Shown: piece by piece, positions 27,032 to 35,404 of the stretch
Position numbering within the stretch: the stretch's first letter is position 1
Layout of the letters: every line of letters starts with the position of its first letter
Assembly: GCF_030123325.1 (NCBI RefSeq)
Contig: NZ_CP126106.1
Coordinates: 4,182,001 to 4,246,000 of the forward strand
From: Peribacillus simplex
Lineage (GTDB): Bacteria; Bacillota; Bacilli; Bacillales; DSM-1321
Reading direction: 5' to 3'
Length of the DNA stretch: 64,000 nt
Translations under genes and position numbers: made by a program
Notes under the pieces: model-generated
What the model was told of the DNA's origin: nothing
Database searches by the model: none
The model's input: the letters and a program-made list of their open reading frames with translations, nothing else

Positions 27032-28030
27032 TTATGAATGCTGTTCAACTTCCTTAGGTTCGCCCTCAGGCTGTTTTGCAAATTCATATTCACCGATTTT
27101 CTTGAATTTCATATAACGCTGGTTGATAAGATCATCACTATTCAATGGCAGAAGTTCATTGAATGAACGTTTTAGAATATCCTTGATGGCCTCTGCCTGT
27201 AAATTTGAATCCCGATGGGCGCCGCCCCTCACTTCAGGAATGATCTCATCGATGACTCCTAAGCGGTTTAAATCGGGAGCCGTGATTTTCATCGATTCCG
27301 CAGCTCTCTTAGCCTGAGAGGCATCCTTCCACAGCAAGGCTGCAGCACCTTCAGGGGAAATTACCGAATATGTTGAGTTCTCAAGCATGAAAATCCGGTC
27401 CCCGACGCCAAGTGCCAATGCACCGCCGCTTCCGCCTTCACCGATGACAATACTGATGACAGGCACCTTCAGCCCTGCCATTTCGAAAAGGTTCTTCGCA
27501 ATGGCTTCACTTTGCCCGCGCTCTTCAGCAGCTTTACCTGGGAAAGCTCCCTTCGTATCAATGAAACAAATAATCGGACGGTTGAATTTTTCCGCCTGTT
27601 TCATCAGACGTAAAGCTTTTCGATAGCCTTCAGGATGGGGCATGCCAAAGTTACGACGGATGTTTTCCTTCGTATCCTTACCTCTCTGATGACCGATGAC
27701 AGTCACGGCAAGTCCATCAAATTCTGCGATTCCAGCGACAATCGCTTCATCATCCCCATAATAACGATCACCATGAAACTCGATGAAGTCATTGAATAAT
27801 AGCGGAATGTAATCCAGCGTCGTCGGACGGGCTGGATGCCGGGCAATCTGAACACGATCCCACGGTTTAAGATGGTTATAAATATCCACTTCCAGCTTCT
27901 CTAAACGCTTTTCCAATGTTTCGATTTCAGCTGTAAGGTCTACATCAGCTTCCTTCGAAATGGACTTTAGCTCTTTAATTTTATTTCTAAGGTCCGTAAT
28001 GGGACGCTCGAACTCTAATTCGTAAATCAT
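27032..28030 (-). CDS. accA: AccA, acetyl-CoA carboxylase carboxyltransferase subunit alpha
   Basis: A 332-aa subunit of the carboxyltransferase making malonyl-CoA for fatty acid synthesis. It contains the N-terminal helical region (YELEFERPITDL), KPWDRVQIARH, GHQRGKDTKENIRRNFGM and the oxyanion-hole glycines in GEGGSGGALALG. The ATG at 28030 shares ATGA with the accD stop; an ATG two codons upstream is also open. Cotranscribed with accD. Confidence 0.97.
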   Translation of the reverse strand: MIYELEFERPITDLRNKIKELKSISKEADVDLTAEIETLEKRLEKLEVDIYNHLKPWDRVQIARHPARPTTLDYIPLLFNDFIEFHGDRYYGDDEAIVAGIAEFDGLAVTVIGHQRGKDTKENIRRNFGMPHPEGYRKALRLMKQAEKFNRPIICFIDTKGAFPGKAAEERGQSEAIAKNLFEMAGLKVPVISIVIGEGGSGGALALGVGDRIFMLENSTYSVISPEGAAALLWKDASQAKRAAESMKITAPDLNRLGVIDEIIPEVRGGAHRDSNLQAEAIKDILKRSFNELLPLNSDDLINQRYMKFKKIGEYEFAKQPEGEPKEVEQHS

Positions 28031-28890
28031 GACCATTCACCGCCCGGAGCATGGATTTTAAGGATCGTCGTCAAGGTTTCCTTCATTTCAGTACGTTTGA
28101 CGACCGCATCCAATTGGCCGTGCTTCATCAAGAATTCAGCCGTTTGGAAATCTTCAGGAAGCTCTTCATGGATCGTCTGTTCAATGATTCTTCGTCCTGC
28201 AAAACCAATAAGGGCTCCAGGTTCGGCTAGATTAATATCGCCAAGTGACGCGAAACTTGCCGAAACCCCGCCTGTAGTAGGATGGGTCATCATTGATATG
28301 ATCAGTCCGCCTTCATTGCTGAATATCTTGAGTGCCGCACTTGTCTTCGCCATCTGCATCAAGCTTAAAACACCCTCCTGCATACGAGCGCCGCCTGATG
28401 CCGTAAATATGATGAACGGAATCTTCAATTCACCTGCACGTTCGATGGCACGGGTGATTTTTTCCCCAACAACGGATCCCATGCTTCCCATCCGGAAATT
28501 AGAATCCATGATGGCTGCTGAGACTTGGTACCCATTGATGCTTCCCACTCCTGTGACAACCGCCTCATTAATCTTGGCTTTCTTTCTATCTTTTTCCAAT
28601 TTATCTAAGTAATCCGGAAATTCAAGCGGGTTAACTGAAATCATTTCTTTATCAAATTCATTGAAAGTGCCTTCGTCGAATAGAAATTCAATGCGCTCAT
28701 GGGAAGACATCGGATGATGGTACCCGCAATGCAGACAGACTTTCTTGTTTTTCACCAATTCTTTTGTATACATGATTTTTTTACAGCCGGTGCACTTTGT
28801 CATGATTCCTTCCGGTACATCTTGTTTCTCCCGGTCTAAAGGAACCGTTGCATATTTCTTCTTAGATTTCGCAAATAGCTCTTTAAGCAA
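28027..28890 (-). CDS. accD: AccD, acetyl-CoA carboxylase carboxyltransferase subunit beta
   Basis: A 287-aa subunit with an N-terminal four-cysteine zinc finger (CTGCKKIM...CLHCGYHHP) and the catalytic domain (ASGGARMQEG, HPTTGGVSASFASLGD). The TTG at 28890 (LKELFAKSKKKYATVP) follows GGGAGG at 7 nt and gives the B. subtilis-like N-terminus; an upstream open stretch of eight codons overlaps that ribosome-binding site. A 90-bp gap separates it from the gntR gene and contains a TATAAT box at 28921-28926. Confidence 0.96.
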   Translation of the reverse strand: MLKELFAKSKKKYATVPLDREKQDVPEGIMTKCTGCKKIMYTKELVKNKKVCLHCGYHHPMSSHERIEFLFDEGTFNEFDKEMISVNPLEFPDYLDKLEKDRKKAKINEAVVTGVGSINGYQVSAAIMDSNFRMGSMGSVVGEKITRAIERAGELKIPFIIFTASGGARMQEGVLSLMQMAKTSAALKIFSNEGGLIISMMTHPTTGGVSASFASLGDINLAEPGALIGFAGRRIIEQTIHEELPEDFQTAEFLMKHGQLDAVVKRTEMKETLTTILKIHAPGGEWS

Positions 28891-28920
28891 GCTTAATCCT
28901 CCCTTTACCACCAATTATCT

Positions 28921-28949
28921 ATTATATGATACTTGGTACAAACTATATC
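28921..28949 (-). promoter_or_regulatory. Candidate accDA promoter with FapR-like sequence
   Basis: Minus strand GATATA, 17 bp, TATAAT. Between them TTTGTACCAAGTATCAT partly resembles the FapR operator TTAGTACCTNNTACTAA. Weak -35 and imperfect operator; see findings. Confidence 0.35.
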
Positions 28950-28980
28950 AGAAATAAAATTAGTATCGTGTAAAAAGGTG

Positions 28981-29610
28981 TCACTCGTCCTTCGACATAT
29001 TTCTAATTCTAATAAGATACGTTTCGATGGCTTTTTCTTCATCACGTTCGAGCAAATATGTAAGAAGTGCCAGATAATCTTCTTTTTTCACATTACCCTG
29101 TACCATCTCTGATGTTCTAGCATAGCTGTTGACAATGCGCCAGATTCTTTCCAGCAATCGATTGCGATTCAAAATGGCAATTCTTAAGAAGAAATCATCA
29201 TCATGAAACTCATCCGCTTTGACCCAGACCATTAATCTTTTGATATCCTCAGCCGTAGCGAAAAAGGCGACGATCCGCAAACAGTCAATTTCAATCAGCC
29301 TTTTCGTCTCTGACAAATCTTCTTGCACTTTTTTATCTTGCAAAAAAAAGGTTCCCAGAAGCTCGACTAGCTTATGCTCCTGGAAATCCCTGATAAACGT
29401 CCCTTCACCACGCCTTGTTTCTATTAACCCTAATAGTTCTAAGGCACGCAATGCTTCACGGACAGAGGAACGGCCAACATTAAAACGATCCGATAACTCC
29501 CGTTCTGACGGGATTTTATCTCCCGGCAGGAGGCTGTCCGCTTCAATCATGGTACGTAGGCTCTCAACGACATCGAGATAAATTTTGGATGAAGAAGTAC
29601 GACCTGCCAA
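28981..29610 (-). CDS. GntR-family regulator, FadR subfamily
   Basis: A 209-aa repressor-like protein. Residues about 10-75 are a GntR winged helix (PGDKIPSERELSDRFNVGRSSVREALRALELLGLIETRRGEGTF signature, read in parts), and 90-209 a mostly helical FCD-like effector domain. The histidines that bind metal in most FCD domains are absent: the usual D-x-x-x-H segment reads DDDFFLRI and the later helices have Tyr and Ile instead. It may sense a metal-free ligand, as fatty-acid-type FadR does. The TTG start lies 5 bp after the malic enzyme stop, with GAGG 10 nt upstream, so it is in one transcript with ytsJ. Not found here in B. subtilis. Confidence 0.9.
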   Translation of the reverse strand: MAGRTSSSKIYLDVVESLRTMIEADSLLPGDKIPSERELSDRFNVGRSSVREALRALELLGLIETRRGEGTFIRDFQEHKLVELLGTFFLQDKKVQEDLSETKRLIEIDCLRIVAFFATAEDIKRLMVWVKADEFHDDDFFLRIAILNRNRLLERIWRIVNSYARTSEMVQGNVKKEDYLALLTYLLERDEEKAIETYLIRIRNMSKDE

Positions 29611-29615
29611 ATTAA

Positions 29616-30857
29616 TTATTCCTCACTTTTTCCAATGATCGCTAATTTCCTTGTTTTTTCTTTAATTTCCTCTGGATCTACATTAATCCTGGCTACTCCC
29701 GTTTCCATCGCTGCCTTGGCAACAGCAGCCGCAACGGCAGGTGCTACCCTCTCATCAAATGGAGCAGGGATGACGTAGTCTTCGTTTAACTCATGTTCCT
29801 GTATTAAACCGGCAATGGCTTGCACTGCAGCAACCTTCATTTTTTCATTGATATGAGTCGCACGCACATCCAGGGCACCACGGAATATCCCTGGGAAAGC
29901 AAGGACGTTATTGACCTGATTCGGGAAATCCGAACGGCCTGTTCCAACAACCTTGGCACCTGCCGCTTTTGCATCTTCCGGCATGATTTCCGGATCTGGA
30001 TTGGCCATCGCGAAAATGATCGCATCCCGGTTCATCGAAGAAACCATTTCTTTCGTCAATGCACCTGCAGCAGAAACACCAATAAATACATCAGCGTTTT
30101 GAATGACAGTTTCCAAAGGTCCTGAAACCCTATTTCGATTGGTCACTTTCGCCACTTGTTCTTTTGTATCATTCATACCTGTCGAACGGCCCTCATAAAT
30201 GGCACCCTTCGTATCACACATGATGATGTCACGAACTCCATAGCTATAAAGCAATTTAATGATGGCAATGCCCGCAGCGCCTGCTCCATTCGCAACCACT
30301 TTAATTTCGGACATTGATTTATTCACTAGTCGTAATGCGTTCACAAGACCGGCAACAGTAACAATGGCTGTACCATGCTGATCATCATGAAAAACAGGAA
30401 TATTCATTTCTTTCTTGAGTCTTTCTTCAATTTCGAAACAATTCGGTGCGGCTATGTCCTCTAAGTTCACTCCACCGAAAGTCGGTTCGAGTAATTTAAC
30501 GGTCTCTACAATTTTGTCCACATCCGTCGTTTTTAAACAGATTGGGAAAGCGTCCACTCCAGCGAAACTTTTAAATAGAACGGCTTTACCTTCCATAACC
30601 GGCATGGCAGCTTCCGGACCGATGTTTCCAAGTCCCAATACAGCCGTTCCATCAGAAATAACAGCAACAGTATTCCCCTTCATTGTATAGTCATAAACGG
30701 TATCCGGCTTATCGTAAATATCTTTACACGGTTCTGCGACACCAGGAGAATAAGCCAGGCTTAAATCTACTGCATTCCTTACCGGTACTTTCGAAACTGT
30801 TTCTAATTTTCCTTGATTCAAGCGGTGCATATGTAATGCTTCTTCTCTTAATGTCAT
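29616..30857 (-). CDS. ytsJ: NADP-type malic enzyme (YtsJ-like)
   Basis: Decarboxylates malate to pyruvate. A 413-aa bacterial malic enzyme: catalytic Tyr in LSLAYSPGVAEPC, Lys/Asp region HDDQHGTAIV, Rossmann motif VVANGAGAAGIAIIKLL and FAMANPDPEI. The position before dnaE matches B. subtilis ytsJ, the main NADP enzyme there. The ATG at 30857 follows GGAGTGAAACT; an 11-codon upstream extension has no ribosome-binding site. The promoter has a CcpN-like motif and the leader a FadR-type palindrome. Confidence 0.95.
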   Translation of the reverse strand: MTLREEALHMHRLNQGKLETVSKVPVRNAVDLSLAYSPGVAEPCKDIYDKPDTVYDYTMKGNTVAVISDGTAVLGLGNIGPEAAMPVMEGKAVLFKSFAGVDAFPICLKTTDVDKIVETVKLLEPTFGGVNLEDIAAPNCFEIEERLKKEMNIPVFHDDQHGTAIVTVAGLVNALRLVNKSMSEIKVVANGAGAAGIAIIKLLYSYGVRDIIMCDTKGAIYEGRSTGMNDTKEQVAKVTNRNRVSGPLETVIQNADVFIGVSAAGALTKEMVSSMNRDAIIFAMANPDPEIMPEDAKAAGAKVVGTGRSDFPNQVNNVLAFPGIFRGALDVRATHINEKMKVAAVQAIAGLIQEHELNEDYVIPAPFDERVAPAVAAAVAKAAMETGVARINVDPEEIKEKTRKLAIIGKSEE

Positions 30858-30910
30858 AGTTTCACTCCTAAACCAAATTGGGTAACCCATATCTTATATG
30901 CTGAAATCTA

Positions 30911-30923
30911 GTGGTCAGACCAC
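30911..30923. promoter_or_regulatory. FadR-type palindromic operator in the malic enzyme leader
   Basis: GTGGTCAGACCAC is a perfect 13-bp palindrome with the TGGTCNGACCA core known for FadR-subfamily GntR proteins. It falls at about +9 to +21 of the predicted transcript, ahead of ytsJ and the gntR gene. Confidence 0.7.
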
Positions 30924-30938
30924 AGCGGCCTGTTTTCA

Positions 30939-30965
30939 ATATAACATAACTATTAAAGTTGTAAA
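30939..30965 (-). promoter_or_regulatory. Malic enzyme promoter overlapped by CcpN-like operator
   Basis: Minus strand TTTACA, 16 bp, TATATT. The operator TATGTTATATT (30939-30949) fits TRTGHYATAYW at all 11 positions and ends with the -10 box, exactly as at gapB. Confidence 0.65.
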
Positions 30966-30969
30966 ACAG

Positions 30970-33900
30970 TTATTCTTTCTTGTAAACCACATTCCCTTTT
31001 CCGACCAAGTCAAATAATGCCTGCATCAATCTATCTGTAGGATTGACCCAATCCCAATAAGATAGCTGTACATAGCGGTTTTCCCTCTCGTAAAAAAGCA
31101 TGACCTTCGTTTCACCGCTATGCTGCATTAAAATTTTTTTTATTTTTTGCAGTGTATCCTTCGTTTGCTTGCCGGCCTCGATTTTCAGGAATATCGTTCC
31201 GTTCTTTTCCTCTTTCATCTGTTTCACTTTTTCAAGCGGGTATACGTTCCTGATCAGGAGCTGTGTCTTTCCATCCCGCTCTTCCAATGTTCCTTGCAGC
31301 ATAACGAGTTGTCCGTGATTCAAGTCGGCAGAGTGATTTTTATAAACATTTGGAAAAACGACCGCTTCAATATCCCCCTCTTCATCACTAACGCTCAAGA
31401 AAGCCATCACATCGCCCTTTTTTGTCCTTATGGTTTTAACCGACGTAATGTATGCGCCAAGCAAGACTTTTGATTCCTTTTTATTCGTAGCTTCATCTAT
31501 GGTCAAACAGCCGAAGTGCTGAAAAAGTTCCCTGTAGCTTGTCACCGGATGATTCGATAGATAAAGCCCCAATGCGCTTTTTTCCAATGAGAGTTTGTGC
31601 TCGATGGGTATAGGCTCGACCCGGTTGTATTTCGGTTTGAGTGAAAACTCGCCATCCGAAAACATATCGAAAAGGTCATCATCCGGATTGACCAATTCCG
31701 TATGATTGATCGCTACGTCCAAGCTCGCCAACAATGTTGCCCGGTCTTCACCGAATTCATCAAATGCCCCTGAATGCACAAGCGCCTCCAACACTTTTCT
31801 ATTTACGATTTTTCCCGAAACGCGCAAACAGAAATCGAATAAATCAGCGAACTTCTTCTGCCTCCTTGCAGCAAAGATTTCTTTCAGGACCGTACCGCCT
31901 ATCCCTTTAATGGCTCCAAGGCTATAACGGATCCCTTCCTTTTCCGGTAAAAACGGGTAACCGCTCCGGTTAATCGAGGGAGGCAGAACCATTATCCCTT
32001 TCTTTTTGGCTTCACGGATATATTGCGAAATCTTTTCATCATTCCCGACGACCGATGTCAGGAGTGCTGCCATGAAATATTCCGGATGGTGGGTTTTCAA
32101 GTAACCCAGCTGATAAGCGATGAAACTATACGCCACCGCATGGCTTCGGTTGAATCCATAGTTAGCGAAGCGGACAATCAAGGAATAAATCTCATCTGCC
32201 GTTTTTTCGGAGTATCCTTGTTTCAATGAGCCGTTCACGAAATGCTGCCGCTCTTGATCCAGAACATCCTTCTTCTTCTTCGAAACGGCACGACGGAGCA
32301 GGTCTGCCTCCCCTAATGAAAACCCGGCTAAGCGGGAGGCGATTTGCATGATTTGTTCTTGATAAACGATGACCCCGTATGTAGGCTCGAGGATATCCTT
32401 CAAATCCTCGTGCAGGTAATCAATCGGAGCCAGTCCATGTTTTCGTTCGATGAACAGCGGTATATTTTCCATCGGACCTGGACGATATAGGGCATTGACC
32501 GCGACGATATCCTCGAATCGATTCGGTTTCAGCTTGATCAAAACCTTTCGGATGCCATCCGATTCAAATTGAAACACTCCGGTTGTTTCGCCTCTCCCTA
32601 AAAGGGCCAGCGTCTCGGGGTCATCCATTGGGATATGGGACAAGTCGATCTTTTCCCCCGTTCCCTTTTTGATATTATTTAAAATATTATCGATGAGCGT
32701 TAAATTGCGGAGTCCCAGAAAATCCATTTTAAGAAGTCCCAGTTCTTCGAGAAGGTCCATTGGATATTGAGTCAGATGGATGCCTTCATGCCCCCCCTGA
32801 ATCGGAATATGCTCGGTCAATGCCTGATCGCTGATGACGACGCCTGCGGCATGTGTCGAAGCATGGCGAGGCAGTCCTTCAAGCAATAAAGCGGTTTGAA
32901 AAAGTTTTTGATTCAGGTCACTCTCATTAACGAATTCCCTGAGCCTTTTCGATTCCTTGAAAGCCTCGGGAAGCGTGATGCCCAGGCGGCCTGGAATCAT
33001 TTTCGATACCGCTTCCTGTTCCTTTGAATTCAAGCCGAAAACACGTCCTGTGTCCCTTAACGCAGCCTTGGCAGCCAATGTTCCGAAAGTAATGATTTGT
33101 GCCACATGAAGTTCCCCGTACTTCTTCGCGACATAGGCAATCACTTCTTCACGGCGGTTATCCGGAAAGTCAATGTCGATATCCGGCATCGAGACACGTT
33201 CCGGATTCAGGAAACGCTCGAACAGCAAGGAATGTTCGATTGGATCGACATCGGTTATCGACAGCACATAAGCGACCATCGACCCGGCGGCCGACCCCCT
33301 TCCAGGACCAGTCAGGATTTGATGTTCCTTAGCGAATTTCATGAAATCCCAAACGATCAAAAAGTAATCGCTGAATTTCATCTTGGTGATGATATCCAAT
33401 TCATATCGCAGGCGCTCTTCATATTGAATGGATGGCTCCGGCAATCTTTTCTTCAGCCCTTGGAAACAGATGGCTTCGAGCATTTCCTCGGCTGTGACTC
33501 CATCTTCAGTGGGGTACTTGGGAAGCAGTGAACGGTGAAATGGAATTTCCAGATTGCATTGCGCGGCAATATGCAGTGTATTTTCGAGTGCATCCGGTCT
33601 GTCATGGAATAGTTCTGCCATCCGGGCCCGGCTTTTCAAATAAAATTGATCGGATTCAAGAACCGTATGCGTCTCATCCGCCAGCTTGTCGCCATTTCCA
33701 ATTGCCAATAATACTTCTTGAGCGAGTGCATCGCTTTCATTCAAATAATAGACTGGATTCGTCGCGACAATCTTTATCTCTAAATCTCTCGCCAACTGAC
33801 TTATGGCTTCGTTACTTTTTTCCTCATTCGCGATCGAAAGTCTCTGTATGGATACATAAAAGTCATCATGACCAAAAATTTGCAGGAATCGCCCCGCTGC

Positions 33901-34329
33901 CTGTCTGGCTTCCTCAGGATTTTCTTCTCTCAATAGCGTTTCTATTTGCCCCTCCGCACCCGGAGTGATTGCTATCAAGCCCCGGGAATAGGCTTTAAGC
34001 CAATTCATTGGAATGCCTGACGGGGATTTCGTTTTTATGGCACTGCTTATTTTAAGCAGGTTTTGATATCCTTGTAGACTTTTTGCCAATAAAAGAAGTC
34101 CATGTTGCGAATCCCGTTCATCAAGGACATCGGCAAGTATGCCGATGATCGGCTTTATACCCTGTCTCTTGCATTCTTTATAAAAATAGACCGAACCGTA
34201 CATAACATTTCGATCGGTTAAAGCAAGACTTGTACAGCCATCCGCTTTCGCTTTGGCCACAAGTTCAGTGATCTTCACCGTACTTGTCAGCAGGCTGTAT
34301 CCGCTCTGAATATGGAGATGAGTATACAC
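30970..34329 (-). CDS. dnaE: DnaE, DNA polymerase III alpha subunit (DnaE3 type)
   Basis: A 1119-aa replicative polymerase that in B. subtilis extends lagging-strand primers before PolC takes over. N-terminal PHP domain (MYTHLHIQSGYSLLTS), catalytic PDIDIDFPDNRREEV, fingers and helix-hairpin-helix (YSLGAIKGIGG), and a C-terminal OB fold. The GTG at 34329 is chosen: AAGGTGGGGG precedes it and the length matches B. subtilis DnaE (1115); a 28-codon upstream extension (MEMRTYF...) has no support. Divergent from ytrH. Confidence 0.96.
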   Translation of the reverse strand: MYTHLHIQSGYSLLTSTVKITELVAKAKADGCTSLALTDRNVMYGSVYFYKECKRQGIKPIIGILADVLDERDSQHGLLLLAKSLQGYQNLLKISSAIKTKSPSGIPMNWLKAYSRGLIAITPGAEGQIETLLREENPEEARQAAGRFLQIFGHDDFYVSIQRLSIANEEKSNEAISQLARDLEIKIVATNPVYYLNESDALAQEVLLAIGNGDKLADETHTVLESDQFYLKSRARMAELFHDRPDALENTLHIAAQCNLEIPFHRSLLPKYPTEDGVTAEEMLEAICFQGLKKRLPEPSIQYEERLRYELDIITKMKFSDYFLIVWDFMKFAKEHQILTGPGRGSAAGSMVAYVLSITDVDPIEHSLLFERFLNPERVSMPDIDIDFPDNRREEVIAYVAKKYGELHVAQIITFGTLAAKAALRDTGRVFGLNSKEQEAVSKMIPGRLGITLPEAFKESKRLREFVNESDLNQKLFQTALLLEGLPRHASTHAAGVVISDQALTEHIPIQGGHEGIHLTQYPMDLLEELGLLKMDFLGLRNLTLIDNILNNIKKGTGEKIDLSHIPMDDPETLALLGRGETTGVFQFESDGIRKVLIKLKPNRFEDIVAVNALYRPGPMENIPLFIERKHGLAPIDYLHEDLKDILEPTYGVIVYQEQIMQIASRLAGFSLGEADLLRRAVSKKKKDVLDQERQHFVNGSLKQGYSEKTADEIYSLIVRFANYGFNRSHAVAYSFIAYQLGYLKTHHPEYFMAALLTSVVGNDEKISQYIREAKKKGIMVLPPSINRSGYPFLPEKEGIRYSLGAIKGIGGTVLKEIFAARRQKKFADLFDFCLRVSGKIVNRKVLEALVHSGAFDEFGEDRATLLASLDVAINHTELVNPDDDLFDMFSDGEFSLKPKYNRVEPIPIEHKLSLEKSALGLYLSNHPVTSYRELFQHFGCLTIDEATNKKESKVLLGAYITSVKTIRTKKGDVMAFLSVSDEEGDIEAVVFPNVYKNHSADLNHGQLVMLQGTLEERDGKTQLLIRNVYPLEKVKQMKEEKNGTIFLKIEAGKQTKDTLQKIKKILMQHSGETKVMLFYERENRYVQLSYWDWVNPTDRLMQALFDLVGKGNVVYKKE

Positions 34330-34444
34330 GTTTTTTCCCCCACCTTTGTAAGGCATGTTTCTTTTCATTATAGTGTTTTTTATCAAAAAAAGAAAATATG
34401 TTCTCATTTCCAATGCAATTTAACTTCCTGATTTCCGGCGACTA

Positions 34445-34473
34445 TCATATTACCTCTGAACTTCCCATATAAA
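34445..34473 (+). promoter_or_regulatory. Sigma-E type promoter of ytrHI
   Basis: TCATATT, 14 bp, CATATAAA resembles the mother-cell sigma-E consensus (KMATATW-N14-CATACAHT): -35 nearly perfect, -10 matching six of eight. B. subtilis ytrHI is in the sigma-E regulon. Confidence 0.7.
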
Positions 34474-34512
34474 TGAAATAGAAGAATATCAAGAAAAAAA
34501 GGATGATGATAT

Positions 34513-34848
34513 ATGAATGAAGCCTTTGTTCCAGCCTTCCTCAACAGCTTTTTCATATCGCTTGGCGTATTGCTTGGCGGCTCGATAATCGGGGGCCTCG
34601 CCGCTTTTTTTACTGGACAGGCCCCGATGACGACTGTATTCCGGCTATCGGACAGCCTTCGTATTTGGGCGATCGTCGCTGCGATCGGGGGTACTTTTGA
34701 TATGGTCTATAATTTCGAACGCGGTATTTTCCACGGGGAAACGAAGGATATAGTCAAGCAGGTCCTATTGATTCTATCTGCACTTGGCGGAGCACAGACC
34801 GGAGCACTGATCATAAACTGGTTCACGCAAGAGCATATTTCATCATGA
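34513..34848 (+). CDS. ytrH: YtrH, sporulation membrane protein
   Basis: A 111-aa protein with three hydrophobic segments (about residues 10-32, 50-65 and 82-103), matching YtrH of B. subtilis in length and neighbourhood. YtrH and YtrI are mother-cell proteins needed for efficient sporulation. AAGGATGATG supplies the ribosome-binding site. Its stop overlaps the ytrI start by 4 bp, and a sigma-E promoter lies about 40 bp upstream. Confidence 0.9.
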   Translation: MNEAFVPAFLNSFFISLGVLLGGSIIGGLAAFFTGQAPMTTVFRLSDSLRIWAIVAAIGGTFDMVYNFERGIFHGETKDIVKQVLLILSALGGAQTGALIINWFTQEHISS

Positions 34849-35348
34849 GGATCCCTCCCTATCACCGGTCTCCCACCTGGCAGCGCTTCTTTGCCGGAGC
34901 CGCACTTGGCGGATTGATCAGTTGGATGATTTTCTTTTATATGCATGGTGTCCAGCAGGAGAAGCAGATCCGGACCCTTCACGAACAAAGAGAAGTGATC
35001 AAGGATTTAAACGGGAAAATCGCAATTTGGGAGCAGGATTATAAAAAATTGAACCAGAAAAACGAGGAGATATTGACGATTCAGGAAGTGGAAGTAACCA
35101 TTACGAATGAAAAATACAGTCTGGATCGGCTGAGTATTGCAGAAGCCGAGGATGTGATCGAGGACGACCTTTCCTCTCTTCTCGCCAAAGATGTCGCCAG
35201 TGTCTATAACGGAAAGGTGCTTTTGAAAAAATCCATCGAAAATAAGATCGTGACCATCAATAAAAAGCGCTATCGACTTGAAGTCGTCGAGATCATGTTT
35301 TATACGAAAATGAATATTGAAATCGAACTAAAAAGGACTACTTCTTAA
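34845..35348 (+). CDS. ytrI: YtrI, sporulation membrane protein
   Basis: A 167-aa protein with one N-terminal membrane segment (residues about 15-33) and a soluble, probably coiled-coil region (about 35-75) followed by an alpha/beta tail. Same length as B. subtilis YtrI. Starts in the ATGA overlap with ytrH, so the two are coupled. No catalytic motif is visible; it probably forms a mother-cell membrane complex with YtrH. Confidence 0.9.
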   Translation: MRIPPYHRSPTWQRFFAGAALGGLISWMIFFYMHGVQQEKQIRTLHEQREVIKDLNGKIAIWEQDYKKLNQKNEEILTIQEVEVTITNEKYSLDRLSIAEAEDVIEDDLSSLLAKDVASVYNGKVLLKKSIENKIVTINKKRYRLEVVEIMFYTKMNIEIELKRTTS

Positions 35349-35360
35349 TACTATCCACTA

Positions 35361-35404
35361 AACGTAAAGACCAAATCATAGGCGATTTGGTCTTTACGTT
35401 TTTT
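35361..35404 (+). terminator. ytrHI terminator
   Basis: A 17-bp perfect stem with a 6-nt loop (35361-35377, 35384-35400) followed by a T run. It stands between convergent ytrI and nrnA and may serve both. Confidence 0.92.

Noticed and set aside
28097..28612. 171-codon frame antisense to accD
   Set aside because: Shadow of the accD coding frame with no start signals.
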